64,000 bases of DNA from the NCBI GenBank assembly GCA_964498095.1, contig CAZCFY010000008.1, positions 62,001-126,000 of the forward strand, given 5' to 3'. The translations under genes were made by a program, and so were the position numbers. The notes under the pieces were generated by a model. It made no database searches. It saw nothing but the letters and a program-made list of their open reading frames with translations, and had not been told where the DNA came from. Shown piece by piece: positions 8,639-16,144 of this stretch (positions within the stretch are counted from its first letter, which is position 1; the number at the start of each line of letters is the position of its first letter). This stretch comes from SG-bin7 sp964498095. Its GTDB lineage: Bacteria > Bdellovibrionota > Bdellovibrionia > Bdellovibrionales > SG-bin7.

Positions 8639-10456
8639 ATGAGCAATCTTTTGCAGCTTCAATCCGGATTTAAATCATTTGGCCTGCGTTCTCTCTTTGC
8701 CGATGCTCAGTTTTCGGTAAACGAAGATGAGCATATCGGCGTAATTGGCCCAAATGGTGCCGGAAAAACCACGCTCTTTCGCGTTTTGACGGGAGATGAA
8801 ACCCTCGATTCCGGCGAAATCATAAAAGCTAAGGCACTCCAGCTTGGCTATTTGGCTCAGCACGATCACTGGGGGCCCGAAGAAACCGTCGCTGATTACC
8901 TGTCCAAGGGCTGCAAAACGCCGCTTTGGGAACTCAAAGCTTTGGGTAAAGATTTGGGAATAGCCAATGAACTTTTTGACCGGCCTATTATTTCGTTAAG
9001 TGGTGGCTATCGCATGCGCTGTAAGCTTTTATATCTTATCGGCTGCGAACCTAACCTCATGCTTCTTGATGAGCCGACTAACTATTTGGATCTAGAAACC
9101 ACATTGGTTTTAGAGAAGTTTTTGCAAGGCTATAAAGGCGCCTTCTTGTTAATCTCGCACGACCGAGAGTTTTTACGCCGCACAACCGATCATATTATTG
9201 AAATCGAACAGGGCGAAATTACCAAATACAACGGCAACCTTGATGATTATTTTGAGCAAAAGGAATTGCTACGTTCACAGCTAGAGGCGCGCGCCCAATC
9301 GATAAAAGAAAAGCGCGAAAAAGTTTTGGAGTTTGCGGCCCGCTTTGGCGCTAAAGCCACCAAAGCCAAACAGGCGCAATCAAGGCTAAAAAGTTTAGAT
9401 AGAATGGAAACAATTGAACTTAAACCCTTACCCGTTACAGCCGCGATAAAAATTCCTGAGCCGGTAAAAACTGGAAAAGTTATTTTAACGATGCAAAGCG
9501 CGGACTTGGGTTACGGCGACAGAGTCGTTTTGAAGAACATCGATTTTACTCTGAAAAACGGTGATCACTTGGCGGTCGTAGGCCTTAATGGTGCGGGTAA
9601 ATCCACTTTTTTAAAAGTTTTAGCCGAAGTCATGCCGCCATTGACGGGAAATCTTGAGCGCGGGTATCAAGTGAGTATAGGTTATTATGCGCAGCACGTG
9701 GCGGAGAGTTTAAATCCCAAACACACCGTGATTGAGGCTATGACTGCTCGGGCGCATCCCCTCGTGGACCGCCAAGATGCTTTGAATATGGCGGGGTCAT
9801 TACTTTTCTCTGGCGATGATACGCATAAGAAAATTTCCGTTCTCTCTGGCGGAGAAAAATCCCGCGTGGCGCTTGGCCAAATACTTTTGCAGAAGGCCCC
9901 CTGTTTAATACTCGATGAGCCAACCAACCATCTTGATTTCCAAACGGTCGAAGCGTTAACGCAGGCTCTGATGAAATATGAGGGCACGATCGTAGTCGTA
10001 AGCCATGACCGCAGTTTTATTCGGCGGATAGGAACAAAAATTTTAGAAATCAATAATGGGCGTGTCGATCTTTACCCCGGTACTTATGATGAGTACGTGT
10101 GGAGTTTGCAGCGCGGGGCTTTGGCAGAGCGCCAAATGGCTAGTGGCGCCGAAGAAAAAATGGGACTTGGAAAGGGTGCTGAACCTAAAGTTACGAAACC
10201 AAATTCCAAGGAAGCTAGAAAAGCGCGTGACCGCGAACTGAGGCAATGTGAAAAACGTCTAAGTGAACTCGATAAAATGTTAGCCGACCATCAAGAGCGG
10301 CTGGCCACGCTAAACGAAAAAATCGCCAGCGGTACGCGCGAAACCTACAATGAAATGATTAACGAATTAGGCGAAGTCCATAAGGCCATTGAAACCATGG
10401 AAGCGGAGTGGCTGAGTGTTAGTGAAAGGCAGGAAGCTTTAAAGCGGGAAATCTGA
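8639..10456 (+). CDS. ABC-F family ATPase (Uup/YheS-like)
   Basis: A soluble 605-aa protein with two ABC ATPase domains and no membrane segments. Walker A: GPNGAGKT near residue 37 and GLNGAGKS near 315. Signatures: LSGGYRMR and LSGGEKSR. Walker B ends LDEPTNYLD and LDEPTNHLD. A charged linker joins the domains and a C-terminal coiled coil (last 90 residues, rich in Lys/Glu) resembles Uup. ABC-F proteins act on the ribosome, often at the E site. The ATG at 8639 gives MSNLLQLQ just before the first beta strand; the upstream extension to 8585 is probably not translated. It is divergent from the DEAD-box helicase, which also serves RNA. Confidence 0.92.
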   Translation: MSNLLQLQSGFKSFGLRSLFADAQFSVNEDEHIGVIGPNGAGKTTLFRVLTGDETLDSGEIIKAKALQLGYLAQHDHWGPEETVADYLSKGCKTPLWELKALGKDLGIANELFDRPIISLSGGYRMRCKLLYLIGCEPNLMLLDEPTNYLDLETTLVLEKFLQGYKGAFLLISHDREFLRRTTDHIIEIEQGEITKYNGNLDDYFEQKELLRSQLEARAQSIKEKREKVLEFAARFGAKATKAKQAQSRLKSLDRMETIELKPLPVTAAIKIPEPVKTGKVILTMQSADLGYGDRVVLKNIDFTLKNGDHLAVVGLNGAGKSTFLKVLAEVMPPLTGNLERGYQVSIGYYAQHVAESLNPKHTVIEAMTARAHPLVDRQDALNMAGSLLFSGDDTHKKISVLSGGEKSRVALGQILLQKAPCLILDEPTNHLDFQTVEALTQALMKYEGTIVVVSHDRSFIRRIGTKILEINNGRVDLYPGTYDEYVWSLQRGALAERQMASGAEEKMGLGKGAEPKVTKPNSKEARKARDRELRQCEKRLSELDKMLADHQERLATLNEKIASGTRETYNEMINELGEVHKAIETMEAEWLSVSERQEALKREI

Positions 10457-10497
10457 TGGCGATCAATAGGATTGCCACAGTAGACTTCCTCGCCATC
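10455..10497. terminator. Inverted repeat between convergent genes
   Basis: GATGGCGA (10455-10462) and TCGCCATC (10490-10497) are a perfect 8-bp inverted repeat with a 27-nt loop. It begins on the stop codon of the ABC-F gene and sits 4 nt before the end of the convergent gene. No U-run follows on either strand, so it may be a bidirectional transcript end or only an mRNA 3' hairpin. Confidence 0.4.
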
Positions 10498-10501
10498 GTA
10501 C

Positions 10502-10855
10502 TTATTGAGTACAAATAGGGACGCTATTCATCAACACTGTCCGTTTATCATAACATTCGAGTAGCGACGAGGACTGAGCATCAGTAAGATTGATAGACCA
10601 GATTGGTGACCAAACAGGTATAACTACAACTTGAGTACCGTGATGGCTCTTCAATGTGTAACCAAAAGTACTCACTGCGCTGTAGTCTCTTACGCTAGTA
10701 GTTATTCCATTATAACTTTCAAGAATTCTATTTTGAGTTCTGAAATTGTTCGTCTGAAGCTCACACACCGAAACCTGTAAAAGGCAAAATGCTGAGGCTA
10801 TGTTCGAATAGAATAAGCTTGTTAAAATAAATATGCTTTTCATCACTGGCCTCAC
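10502..10855 (-). CDS. Short exported protein, unknown
   Basis: A 117-aa protein with a signal peptide (residues 1-22, cleavage after SAFC or thereabouts) and four Cys in the mature part. No recognised family. Its ATG overlaps the stop of the HE-motif protein gene upstream by 4 nt, so it is the third gene of an operon headed by a TIGR02147 regulator. Probably periplasmic or surface exposed. Confidence 0.6.
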   Translation of the reverse strand: MRPVMKSIFILTSLFYSNIASAFCLLQVSVCELQTNNFRTQNRILESYNGITTSVRDYSAVSTFGYTLKSHHGTQVVVIPVWSPIWSINLTDAQSSSLLECYDKRTVLMNSVPICTQ

Positions 10856-11736
10856 ATCCGAAGTTCTTCTTCGACTTTAATTATTGAATTACGAATGAAA
10901 CGCGTCAACTGCTCGGAGTGTCCCTTAATTTTTGGCTCAATTCTAAATCGAAATACAAAATCGCGGTATCGATCTGTTACTGATACTTCGATATCTCCAC
11001 TTTCTTTATTAATGGCAAAAAATATCGCTAAACGCACTGTTTCAATATGGGTAGTTTCGGCAATTATACTCTCTGAAAATAGTGGTTTTAACACATCGTG
11101 AATAATTTGTACCCGTTCACTGTCCCGCCAACCATCATGTCTCCAATTCGTCTGGCTTATAAAGACCTTCCACGGTATGCGTTTGTTGCGTATAATTTCA
11201 AAATACCTGGAGAGATTTTCGATGACCGTCTGAGGAGCATATTGCGTAACAATATTGGTTATTTTCTCACATGCAGATTCAGAACCATTCATGGGTTCGG
11301 GCAGAGCGCGATGGAGCGCCTCATGAAGTACCATTTGCACCAATTGCGAATCCGACAGATCACCAATCAAACGAGGATAAATCTTTGTGGGCGCTCCTCT
11401 CTGCAATTCCGTTGATGCAACTAGAAAAGTTCCAATTGGGTAATCGCCTGGTGATCGGTTTGGACTTACCGTAACGTCTTTACGGACTAAAATATATCTT
11501 GAAAATTGGACTTCTTGTGCCCAAAGCCTCAGTTCTGGAAAATTAATATTGGTTTCAAGACCAAAATTCTTAATTAATTGTGTGCTTGCCGCAATTGCTT
11601 TCTGAAGCTTGTTAGAAACAACGGCGTAATCCTCGAATCCTTCAAGCTGACCCAAACCAGTACCGTTGCCGGTTTCGGGGCCGGCGTGGGCGCCCGGCAC
11701 TAATAAAAGCGCCACCGCAAAAATTAGACTTGTCAT
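10852..11736 (-). CDS. Exported protein with LHEALH motif, possible metalloprotease
   Basis: A 294-aa exported protein; signal peptide residues 1-18 end in AHA-G, followed by GPETGNGTGLGQLEG, a Gly-rich mature N-terminus common in this lineage's secreted proteins. LHEALHRALPE near residue 137 fits the zinc-binding HExxH of metallopeptidases, with an upstream TELQRG and a downstream ESACE segment that could provide the third ligand; the third ligand is not certain. It starts 4 nt after the stop of the TIGR02147 regulator. Comparable arrangements occur at 30-32 kb. Activity is inferred only from the motif. Confidence 0.62.
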   Translation of the reverse strand: MTSLIFAVALLLVPGAHAGPETGNGTGLGQLEGFEDYAVVSNKLQKAIAASTQLIKNFGLETNINFPELRLWAQEVQFSRYILVRKDVTVSPNRSPGDYPIGTFLVASTELQRGAPTKIYPRLIGDLSDSQLVQMVLHEALHRALPEPMNGSESACEKITNIVTQYAPQTVIENLSRYFEIIRNKRIPWKVFISQTNWRHDGWRDSERVQIIHDVLKPLFSESIIAETTHIETVRLAIFFAINKESGDIEVSVTDRYRDFVFRFRIEPKIKGHSEQLTRFIRNSIIKVEEELRM

Positions 11737-11740
11737 AAAA

Positions 11741-12559
11741 TTACCCTTCCTTATCAGTTAATCTAAAAAATTGAATGGCCAAACTATAAACTTCATCGGC
11801 CGGATTCTTTTCTATCGCCATTTCAGCAAAACGGTTAATTTGTTGTCGAAATTCCGCTATTCGCTTTCGAAACTCTGGCAAATCGCGTGATCTCACCGCC
11901 ACTGTAAGTGCAGAAAAATCGCGTTCGTCAATAGACTGAAACGAAATTGAATTGAGAGCTTTTTCCAGAACCTGCTGATGAAATCGTCGGTTAGCCTCGG
12001 CATGATTCACATGGGCCGTTGTAATGCGGGTGTCCGTAGCCACCCATACCCCTTTTTGCATTTCCAACAGCTTAAGTGCTAACAATCTCTCTATAGCACA
12101 TTCGGTCTGGTATTTAGAAATATCTAAGCGCTTGGCGATCCAGCTGAAATTAGATTTAAAACCTTTAACTTTTGTAAGTTCTAATATTGCGAAATGATAC
12201 CAATCCGATATGATCTTAAAAGCGTCGACTTGTAATAATCTTTGACTGTCGTTACGCACGCTATTAGCGGTAAGATCCTTTAGGGCCTGAAGGCGTGCAT
12301 TCTTATTTCTTCCATCGGAAGCGACTACAAGGTTTGTAAAATGCAGTGATTGTTCAGGAGAAAAATCAAGGTTTTTTGCAATTTTTCGTGCGAACTTTTC
12401 AGAGAGTCCTTGTTTGTATTTTAAAACTAAACAAAGACGGGAAGGTGAGAGTTCTAAATCACGCGCAAAAGCACGCAAGGAATAGCGGGGATTGGCTTGG
12501 CATCTTTCTTCAAGCTTACTCTTTAATATCTTTCTATAATCGCTTTCCTGAGATCTCAT
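11741..12559 (-). CDS. TIGR02147 family regulator
   Basis: A 272-aa cytoplasmic protein of the TIGR02147 type. The N-terminus has DYRKILKSKLEERC, then a cro/C1-like helix-turn-helix (SLRAFARDLELSPSRLC, about residues 27-43), a central winged-helix-like part (ILEL..FKSNFSWIAKRL) and a C-terminal helical domain with RFHQQVLEKAL and EIxRFR-type segments. Families of this kind are multicopy in Bdellovibrio and Fibrobacter. The ATG at 12559 is the only good start. It is followed at 4 nt by the exported HE-motif protein, whose expression it may control. Recognition is from memory of family members, not from a search. Confidence 0.82.
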   Translation of the reverse strand: MRSQESDYRKILKSKLEERCQANPRYSLRAFARDLELSPSRLCLVLKYKQGLSEKFARKIAKNLDFSPEQSLHFTNLVVASDGRNKNARLQALKDLTANSVRNDSQRLLQVDAFKIISDWYHFAILELTKVKGFKSNFSWIAKRLDISKYQTECAIERLLALKLLEMQKGVWVATDTRITTAHVNHAEANRRFHQQVLEKALNSISFQSIDERDFSALTVAVRSRDLPEFRKRIAEFRQQINRFAEMAIEKNPADEVYSLAIQFFRLTDKEG

Positions 12560-12742
12560 GACTGATTCCTATATAATTGAGGCATAAATTAGAATCAATA
12601 CTTCACAAAACAAACCGTTATGTGACTCACGCACCACATAGTTCTGTGTAAAAAGGTTATTTTGAATTTTTCTCCTGCCGTCAAACTCGCTTTTTGTTAT
12701 AGCCGTCTTTACGTTTGTTTAATAAAAAATAAGGTGGACTTT

Positions 12743-13057
12743 ATGAAACTGATCCTTTCTTTAATTGTTCTTTTTACATGCGAATTAACTTTTGCAGTTT
12801 CTCTTGAGGCAGAAGGTTGTAAGCAAGAAATTGTCAAAGAGGCCCTTGTTCGAGCCATTAAGTCCACCACTTTTGAAGTGCATATGACAAGCAGTTTTCA
12901 ATTCACAGGCATCGAGAAGGGATATCCCCCAAAATTTGATTTCATAGTGGATATTCAAATGAATCAGTCAAATGGGACAAAAGGTTATTTGCAAATTGCC
13001 GTTAAGGTCAAGGACAGCAAGAGGTGCTTGTTAGAGACCTGGGTTTTGGCGGGTTGA
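12743..13057 (+). CDS. Small exported protein, unknown
   Basis: A 104-aa exported protein. The ATG at 12743 follows AAGGTGG by 6 nt and opens a signal peptide (MKLILSLIVLFTCELTFA); a longer frame from 12662 is in the untranslated leader. Two Cys remain in the mature part and no family is recognised. It converges on the SDR gene with 15 nt between stops and is divergent from the TIGR02147 operon. Confidence 0.62.
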   Translation: MKLILSLIVLFTCELTFAVSLEAEGCKQEIVKEALVRAIKSTTFEVHMTSSFQFTGIEKGYPPKFDFIVDIQMNQSNGTKGYLQIAVKVKDSKRCLLETWVLAG

Positions 13058-13072
13058 TTGATTAACTAGGAT

Positions 13073-13846
13073 TTATTGCGCCACCCAGCCGCCGTCTACG
13101 ACGAGTGAATGACCTGTCACAAAAGACGATTGGTCTGAGCTTAGCCAAAGGACGGCCGCCGCAATTTCCTCGGGTTGTCCCATGCGTCCAACAGGTTCGC
13201 CGCCAACGAGTTGATTCCGAATTTGCGCCTCTCCATGCACAAAGCGATCAACCATTGGGGTGGCGATAACTCCCGGGCAAACTGCGTTAATTCTCACATT
13301 GGACTTTGCATACTCAAGTGCCGCGGTTTTTGTTAGTCCGATAACTCCGTGCTTACTGGCGGTGTAGGCAGGGATATTAGTAAAACCAATGAGTCCGGCG
13401 ATTGACGCGCAGTTAACGATGGAGCCATTTCCTTGTTTTAACATTTGCGGGATTTGATATTTCATACATAGCCATACACCTTTTAGATTGATGTTAATGA
13501 CGCGGTTCCAATTTTCTTCTGTACAATCCGGAGTTGGGGCTTGCGACCCTTCAATGCCGGCATTGTTAAAGGCAAAATCCAAAGAGCCAAACTTGGCAAT
13601 GGTTTCGCCGACTGCATTTTTAACGTCGGAATGCTGAGCAACATCACATTTTATGAATGTCGCGTTGCCGCCGGTTTCTTTTATGAGTTGCACAGTATGC
13701 ATCCCAGCGTCCGTATTTACGTCGGCTACAATAACCTGCGCGCCGCTGCGGGAAAATGCCAGTGCTGTAGCTCTCCCAATTCCTGTTGCGGCGCCCGTGA
13801 CAAATGCGACCTTATTATCAAAATTGTAGGTTACTGAGTTTTTCAT
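13073..13846 (-). CDS. Short-chain dehydrogenase/reductase (SDR)
   Basis: A 257-aa classical SDR. The NAD(P)-binding TGAATGIG motif is at residues 17-24, NNAG follows near 92, the catalytic Ser lies in NCASIAG and the catalytic YTASK near 157. The C-terminus ends VTGHSLVVDGGWVAQ, typical of 3-oxoacyl-ACP reductase-like or sugar/alcohol dehydrogenases. The Asp in VIVADVNT after beta-2 favours NAD over NADP. Substrate unknown. Its promoter must lie in the region just right of 13846, shared with the control region of the putative RNA. Confidence 0.92.
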   Translation of the reverse strand: MKNSVTYNFDNKVAFVTGAATGIGRATALAFSRSGAQVIVADVNTDAGMHTVQLIKETGGNATFIKCDVAQHSDVKNAVGETIAKFGSLDFAFNNAGIEGSQAPTPDCTEENWNRVININLKGVWLCMKYQIPQMLKQGNGSIVNCASIAGLIGFTNIPAYTASKHGVIGLTKTAALEYAKSNVRINAVCPGVIATPMVDRFVHGEAQIRNQLVGGEPVGRMGQPEEIAAAVLWLSSDQSSFVTGHSLVVDGGWVAQ

Positions 13847-13863
13847 GCGTTTTCCCTCAAATC

Positions 13864-13996
13864 TTCCTGAAACTTTACTCTTTGACGGACTTTTAAGTCA
13901 CTAAATTTTTAATGGCTCAAACTATTTCAGAGTAAAAGCCGGGAGGAGGTTAGGACACAATTTCCTGAAGCTCATGTCAAAGTGTCCTTCTGAAAT
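13864..13996 (+). promoter_or_regulatory. Candidate enhancer (UAS) region for sigma-54 promoter
   Basis: Short palindromic motifs around TTCNTGAA recur here: TTCCTGAAA (13864), TTTCCTGAAG (13961) and TTCTGAAAT (13988). ATTTCAGA (13924-13931) pairs perfectly with TCTGAAAT (13989-13996), and AGGACAC (13952-13958) with GTGTCCT (13982-13988). The sites are about 80-210 bp upstream of the predicted start at 14074, the usual distance for bacterial enhancer-binding proteins. Some may instead serve the divergent SDR gene. Confidence 0.4.
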
Positions 13997-14047
13997 TATT
14001 TAATTTCGTTTATTGCTAATTAAAGGCCGGGGAAGGCTTTTTTACTC

Positions 14048-14063
14048 TGGCACAAAACCTGCT
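14048..14063 (+). promoter_or_regulatory. Sigma-54 (-24/-12) promoter
   Basis: TGGCACAAAACCTGCT matches the RpoN consensus TGGCACG-N4-TTGCW in 14 of the 16 fixed and free positions: GG at 14049-14050 and GC at 14061-14062 with the required 10 nt between them, preceded by a pyrimidine. The predicted start is about 14074 (AACATGTT). No open reading frame of credible length follows on this strand, so the transcript would be the structured RNA described next. Confidence 0.72.
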
Positions 14064-14073
14064 TTTATCTTTC

Positions 14074-14895
14074 AACATGTTCGGTAGCAGCGATGCTAGT
14101 CAGAACTTAAGCGGGTGTAAGTCCCGTCAACAGAATTGTCCAGTTGCTGTTGTAGCCTGGATCAATTACGGGCATGGAGACGTGCCCGTAATAAGCTGAT
14201 CGAAAAAGTGTTTGGTAGGTTCGTATCAAGCACTTGGCAAATCGGCAGGTTGTAGCGCAAGCGAACCTCAAAAGTTCGTCAGTCTATGAACGCTCGGAAC
14301 GAACAGCGGGAGACTGAAAAAGTAAATGACCGAGCCGTGAACATGGCGAAGGTTAGTATTGTTAGCGAAGAATTGGATGTTAGCAGCTAACAACATTTAC
14401 TTGAGAATGGGGGGACGACATGTCGAGAATAAGTTTTGATGAAAGCACGGAACCACTTGTGGGTCGGTGACGTTTTCTTCGGCGTCAGCAAAAGTGGTTG
14501 GATAAGTTAGCGATGCTAGTTGGCAACAGTTAGTAGTGTTAACAAAACCAATCGCCAAGCCCGTGAGTGGGGCGTTTAAGATCGGTTAAGCTCCGAAAGG
14601 AGCGAGGATCTTTGGAGTTTTTGATGGCGGCGTTATTTTTGGTTTAAACCTGAATAGCGCGAGGAGTAAAGTCAACTTTGAAAGTTTTCTGTGTACGCCA
14701 GAAGAAAGGCTTAACCAGAAAATAGTCAAAGGAACGCTTCACTTGAAAGCCAGCTCTTGAGCTGTTCTGGGGAAAGCCCAACGGATAGTTCTTCAATGAA
14801 GATGGCGGAGCCGCTAGGCGTAGGTTTTTACTAATTTACGTCTAGCGCGCCACCAATCTTAAGGTTTCATGGTTTTAAAGCCATGCAGTTTCGCT
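14074..14895 (+). ncRNA. Large structured non-coding RNA, class unassigned
   Basis: About 820 nt with no credible gene on either strand but many perfect helices. Examples: ATTACGGGCA/TGCCCGTAAT (14165-14174 with 14183-14192), AAGTGTTTG/CAAGCACTT (14206-14214 with 14227-14235), AAGTAAATG/CATTTACTT (14320-14328 with 14394-14402, closing a branched domain), TGTTAG/CTAACA (14378-14392), AACCACTT/AAGTGGTT (14451-14458 with 14492-14499), and AAGATC..GATCTT (14578-14612) capped by GCTCC-GAAA-GGAGC, a GNRA tetraloop. Loop ACGAAC (14299-14304) can pair with GTTCGT (14274-14279) across the AGTCT/AGACT stem, a pseudoknot. It lies between a sigma-54 promoter and a 3' hairpin, and converges on the MFS gene. 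It has hallmarks of giant ornate RNAs (OLE, GOLLD, ROOL) or of a group II ribozyme domain I, but no domain V or GUGYG start was found. tmRNA, RNase P and 6S motifs are absent. Confidence 0.72.
14813..14846 (+). terminator. 3' hairpin of the structured RNA
   Basis: GCTAGGCGTA (14813-14822) pairs with TACGTCTAGC (14837-14846), ten pairs with one G-U, and GGCG (14804-14807) can extend the arm with CGCC (14848-14851). A second small hairpin, CATGGTTTTAAAGCCATG, follows at 14868-14885. Together they are the likely 3' end of the RNA; there is no long U-run, so termination may need Rho or processing. Confidence 0.45.
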
Positions 14896-14908
14896 TTATT
14901 AAACTGAT

Positions 14909-16144
14909 TTATTTTTCTCTTACAAAAACCAGTAGCAATCCGCCAGCAACAAAAAGTAGGCCGACGGGAATTAATGACAATCGTGAATTGTTTGTACTGA
15001 GAGCAACCCAACCCATGAGAGCCGGTCCAAGTAGTCCGGTAAATTTACCTAAAAGATTATAAAATCCAAAGAACTGCCCCGGTTGTTCGGAAGGAATAAG
15101 CCGCGAATAATAGGAGCGGCTTAAAGCTTGAATTCCGCCCTGAACGGTACCAATCAGCGCGGCCATCCCGTAAAACTCCCAAACCTGTTTCATTTGCGTT
15201 CCCCAAAATAATACAACGAGATAAAGTGCGATGGCGAAATATATCCCTGTCTTTGGATGAATTTTTCGCGTCGCGATTCCAAAGAGATAGGCGCAGGGAA
15301 AGCCAATAAACTGCACGAGTAGCAGAGCCGTAATTAAATCGGCGGTTTTAAAACCAAGTGATAGGCCATAATCCAATGCCATTTTTATTGTCGTGCCGAC
15401 AGCGTCGTTATAAAGAAAAAAAGCGAGCAAATAGAGTCCTAGCATTTTGTAATTGCGGATCTTAAGAAATGTAATTTTGAGGTTCTCTACTCCCGCTATA
15501 ATATTTTTTAAAAAACGTTTTTCCGGGCGGGACGGCTCTTTTACAAAAATTAGACAGGGCAGCGAAAATAAAATCCACCATAGGGCGACACTTATAAACG
15601 AAATTTTTATGGCCATGGAGCCATCTTCAATACCGAATCGATTGGGATGTAAATACATGACGACATTAAACGCGAATAAGACTCCACCGCCGAGGTAGCC
15701 GAAGGCATAGCCTAGCGCTGAAATGTAGTCGACGGTTTTTTTTGTGGACACATTTGGTAGCATGGCATCGTAAAAGGCCAGTGCGGCGCCAAACCCGAGA
15801 TTGGCCACACCGTAAATAATGACGGCAGTCTTCCAGTCACCTTTTTCTATGAATGCCAGATAAGCGGTAGAGGCCGCTCCTAAAAATGTAAATAAAAATA
15901 AAAATCTCTTTAGGTAGCCGCCGGCATCTGCGACGGCTCCAAATAAAGGTGCGGTAATGGCGATTAACAAACTCGCTATAGAATTCGCAAGTCCGAGTTT
16001 GGCGGTACTCTCGGTGACATTGGCACCGGCGCTAAAATATAGTTTAAAAAAGATGGGAAAAAATCCCGCCATGACGGTCGTCGCAAACGCAGAATTTGCC
16101 CAGTCGTATAAAACCCAACTCCACATCGCTTTTTTGTTTACCAC
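14909..16144 (-). CDS. MFS transporter, UMF1/Atg22-like
   Basis: A 411-aa membrane protein with about 12 transmembrane segments. The start MxxWVLYDWANSAFATTV is the signature of the UMF1 (unknown major facilitator 1, Atg22-like) group. A cytoplasmic loop with EPSRPEKRF lies mid-protein, and GGIQALSRSYYSRLIP after TM9 is also typical. Start: GTG at 16144 preceded by GGAG at 10 nt and overlapping the stop of the acyl-ligase gene by 7 nt; an ATG at 16126 is the alternative. It is probably cotranscribed with the ligase fusion and could move the lipid product or a precursor. Substrate unknown. Confidence 0.87.
   Translation of the reverse strand: MVNKKAMWSWVLYDWANSAFATTVMAGFFPIFFKLYFSAGANVTESTAKLGLANSIASLLIAITAPLFGAVADAGGYLKRFLFLFTFLGAASTAYLAFIEKGDWKTAVIIYGVANLGFGAALAFYDAMLPNVSTKKTVDYISALGYAFGYLGGGVLFAFNVVMYLHPNRFGIEDGSMAIKISFISVALWWILFSLPCLIFVKEPSRPEKRFLKNIIAGVENLKITFLKIRNYKMLGLYLLAFFLYNDAVGTTIKMALDYGLSLGFKTADLITALLLVQFIGFPCAYLFGIATRKIHPKTGIYFAIALYLVVLFWGTQMKQVWEFYGMAALIGTVQGGIQALSRSYYSRLIPSEQPGQFFGFYNLLGKFTGLLGPALMGWVALSTNNSRLSLIPVGLLFVAGGLLLVFVREK

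Noticed and set aside
14074..14895. Group II intron, RNase P RNA, tmRNA or c-di-GMP riboswitch
   Set aside because: The GGGTGTAAGTCCC hairpin recalls group II domain I, but no GUGYG start, domain V hairpin or reverse transcriptase was found. The RNase P GAGGAAAGUCC, tmRNA ends and GEMM motifs are also missing. Group II kinship is kept as an alternative only.
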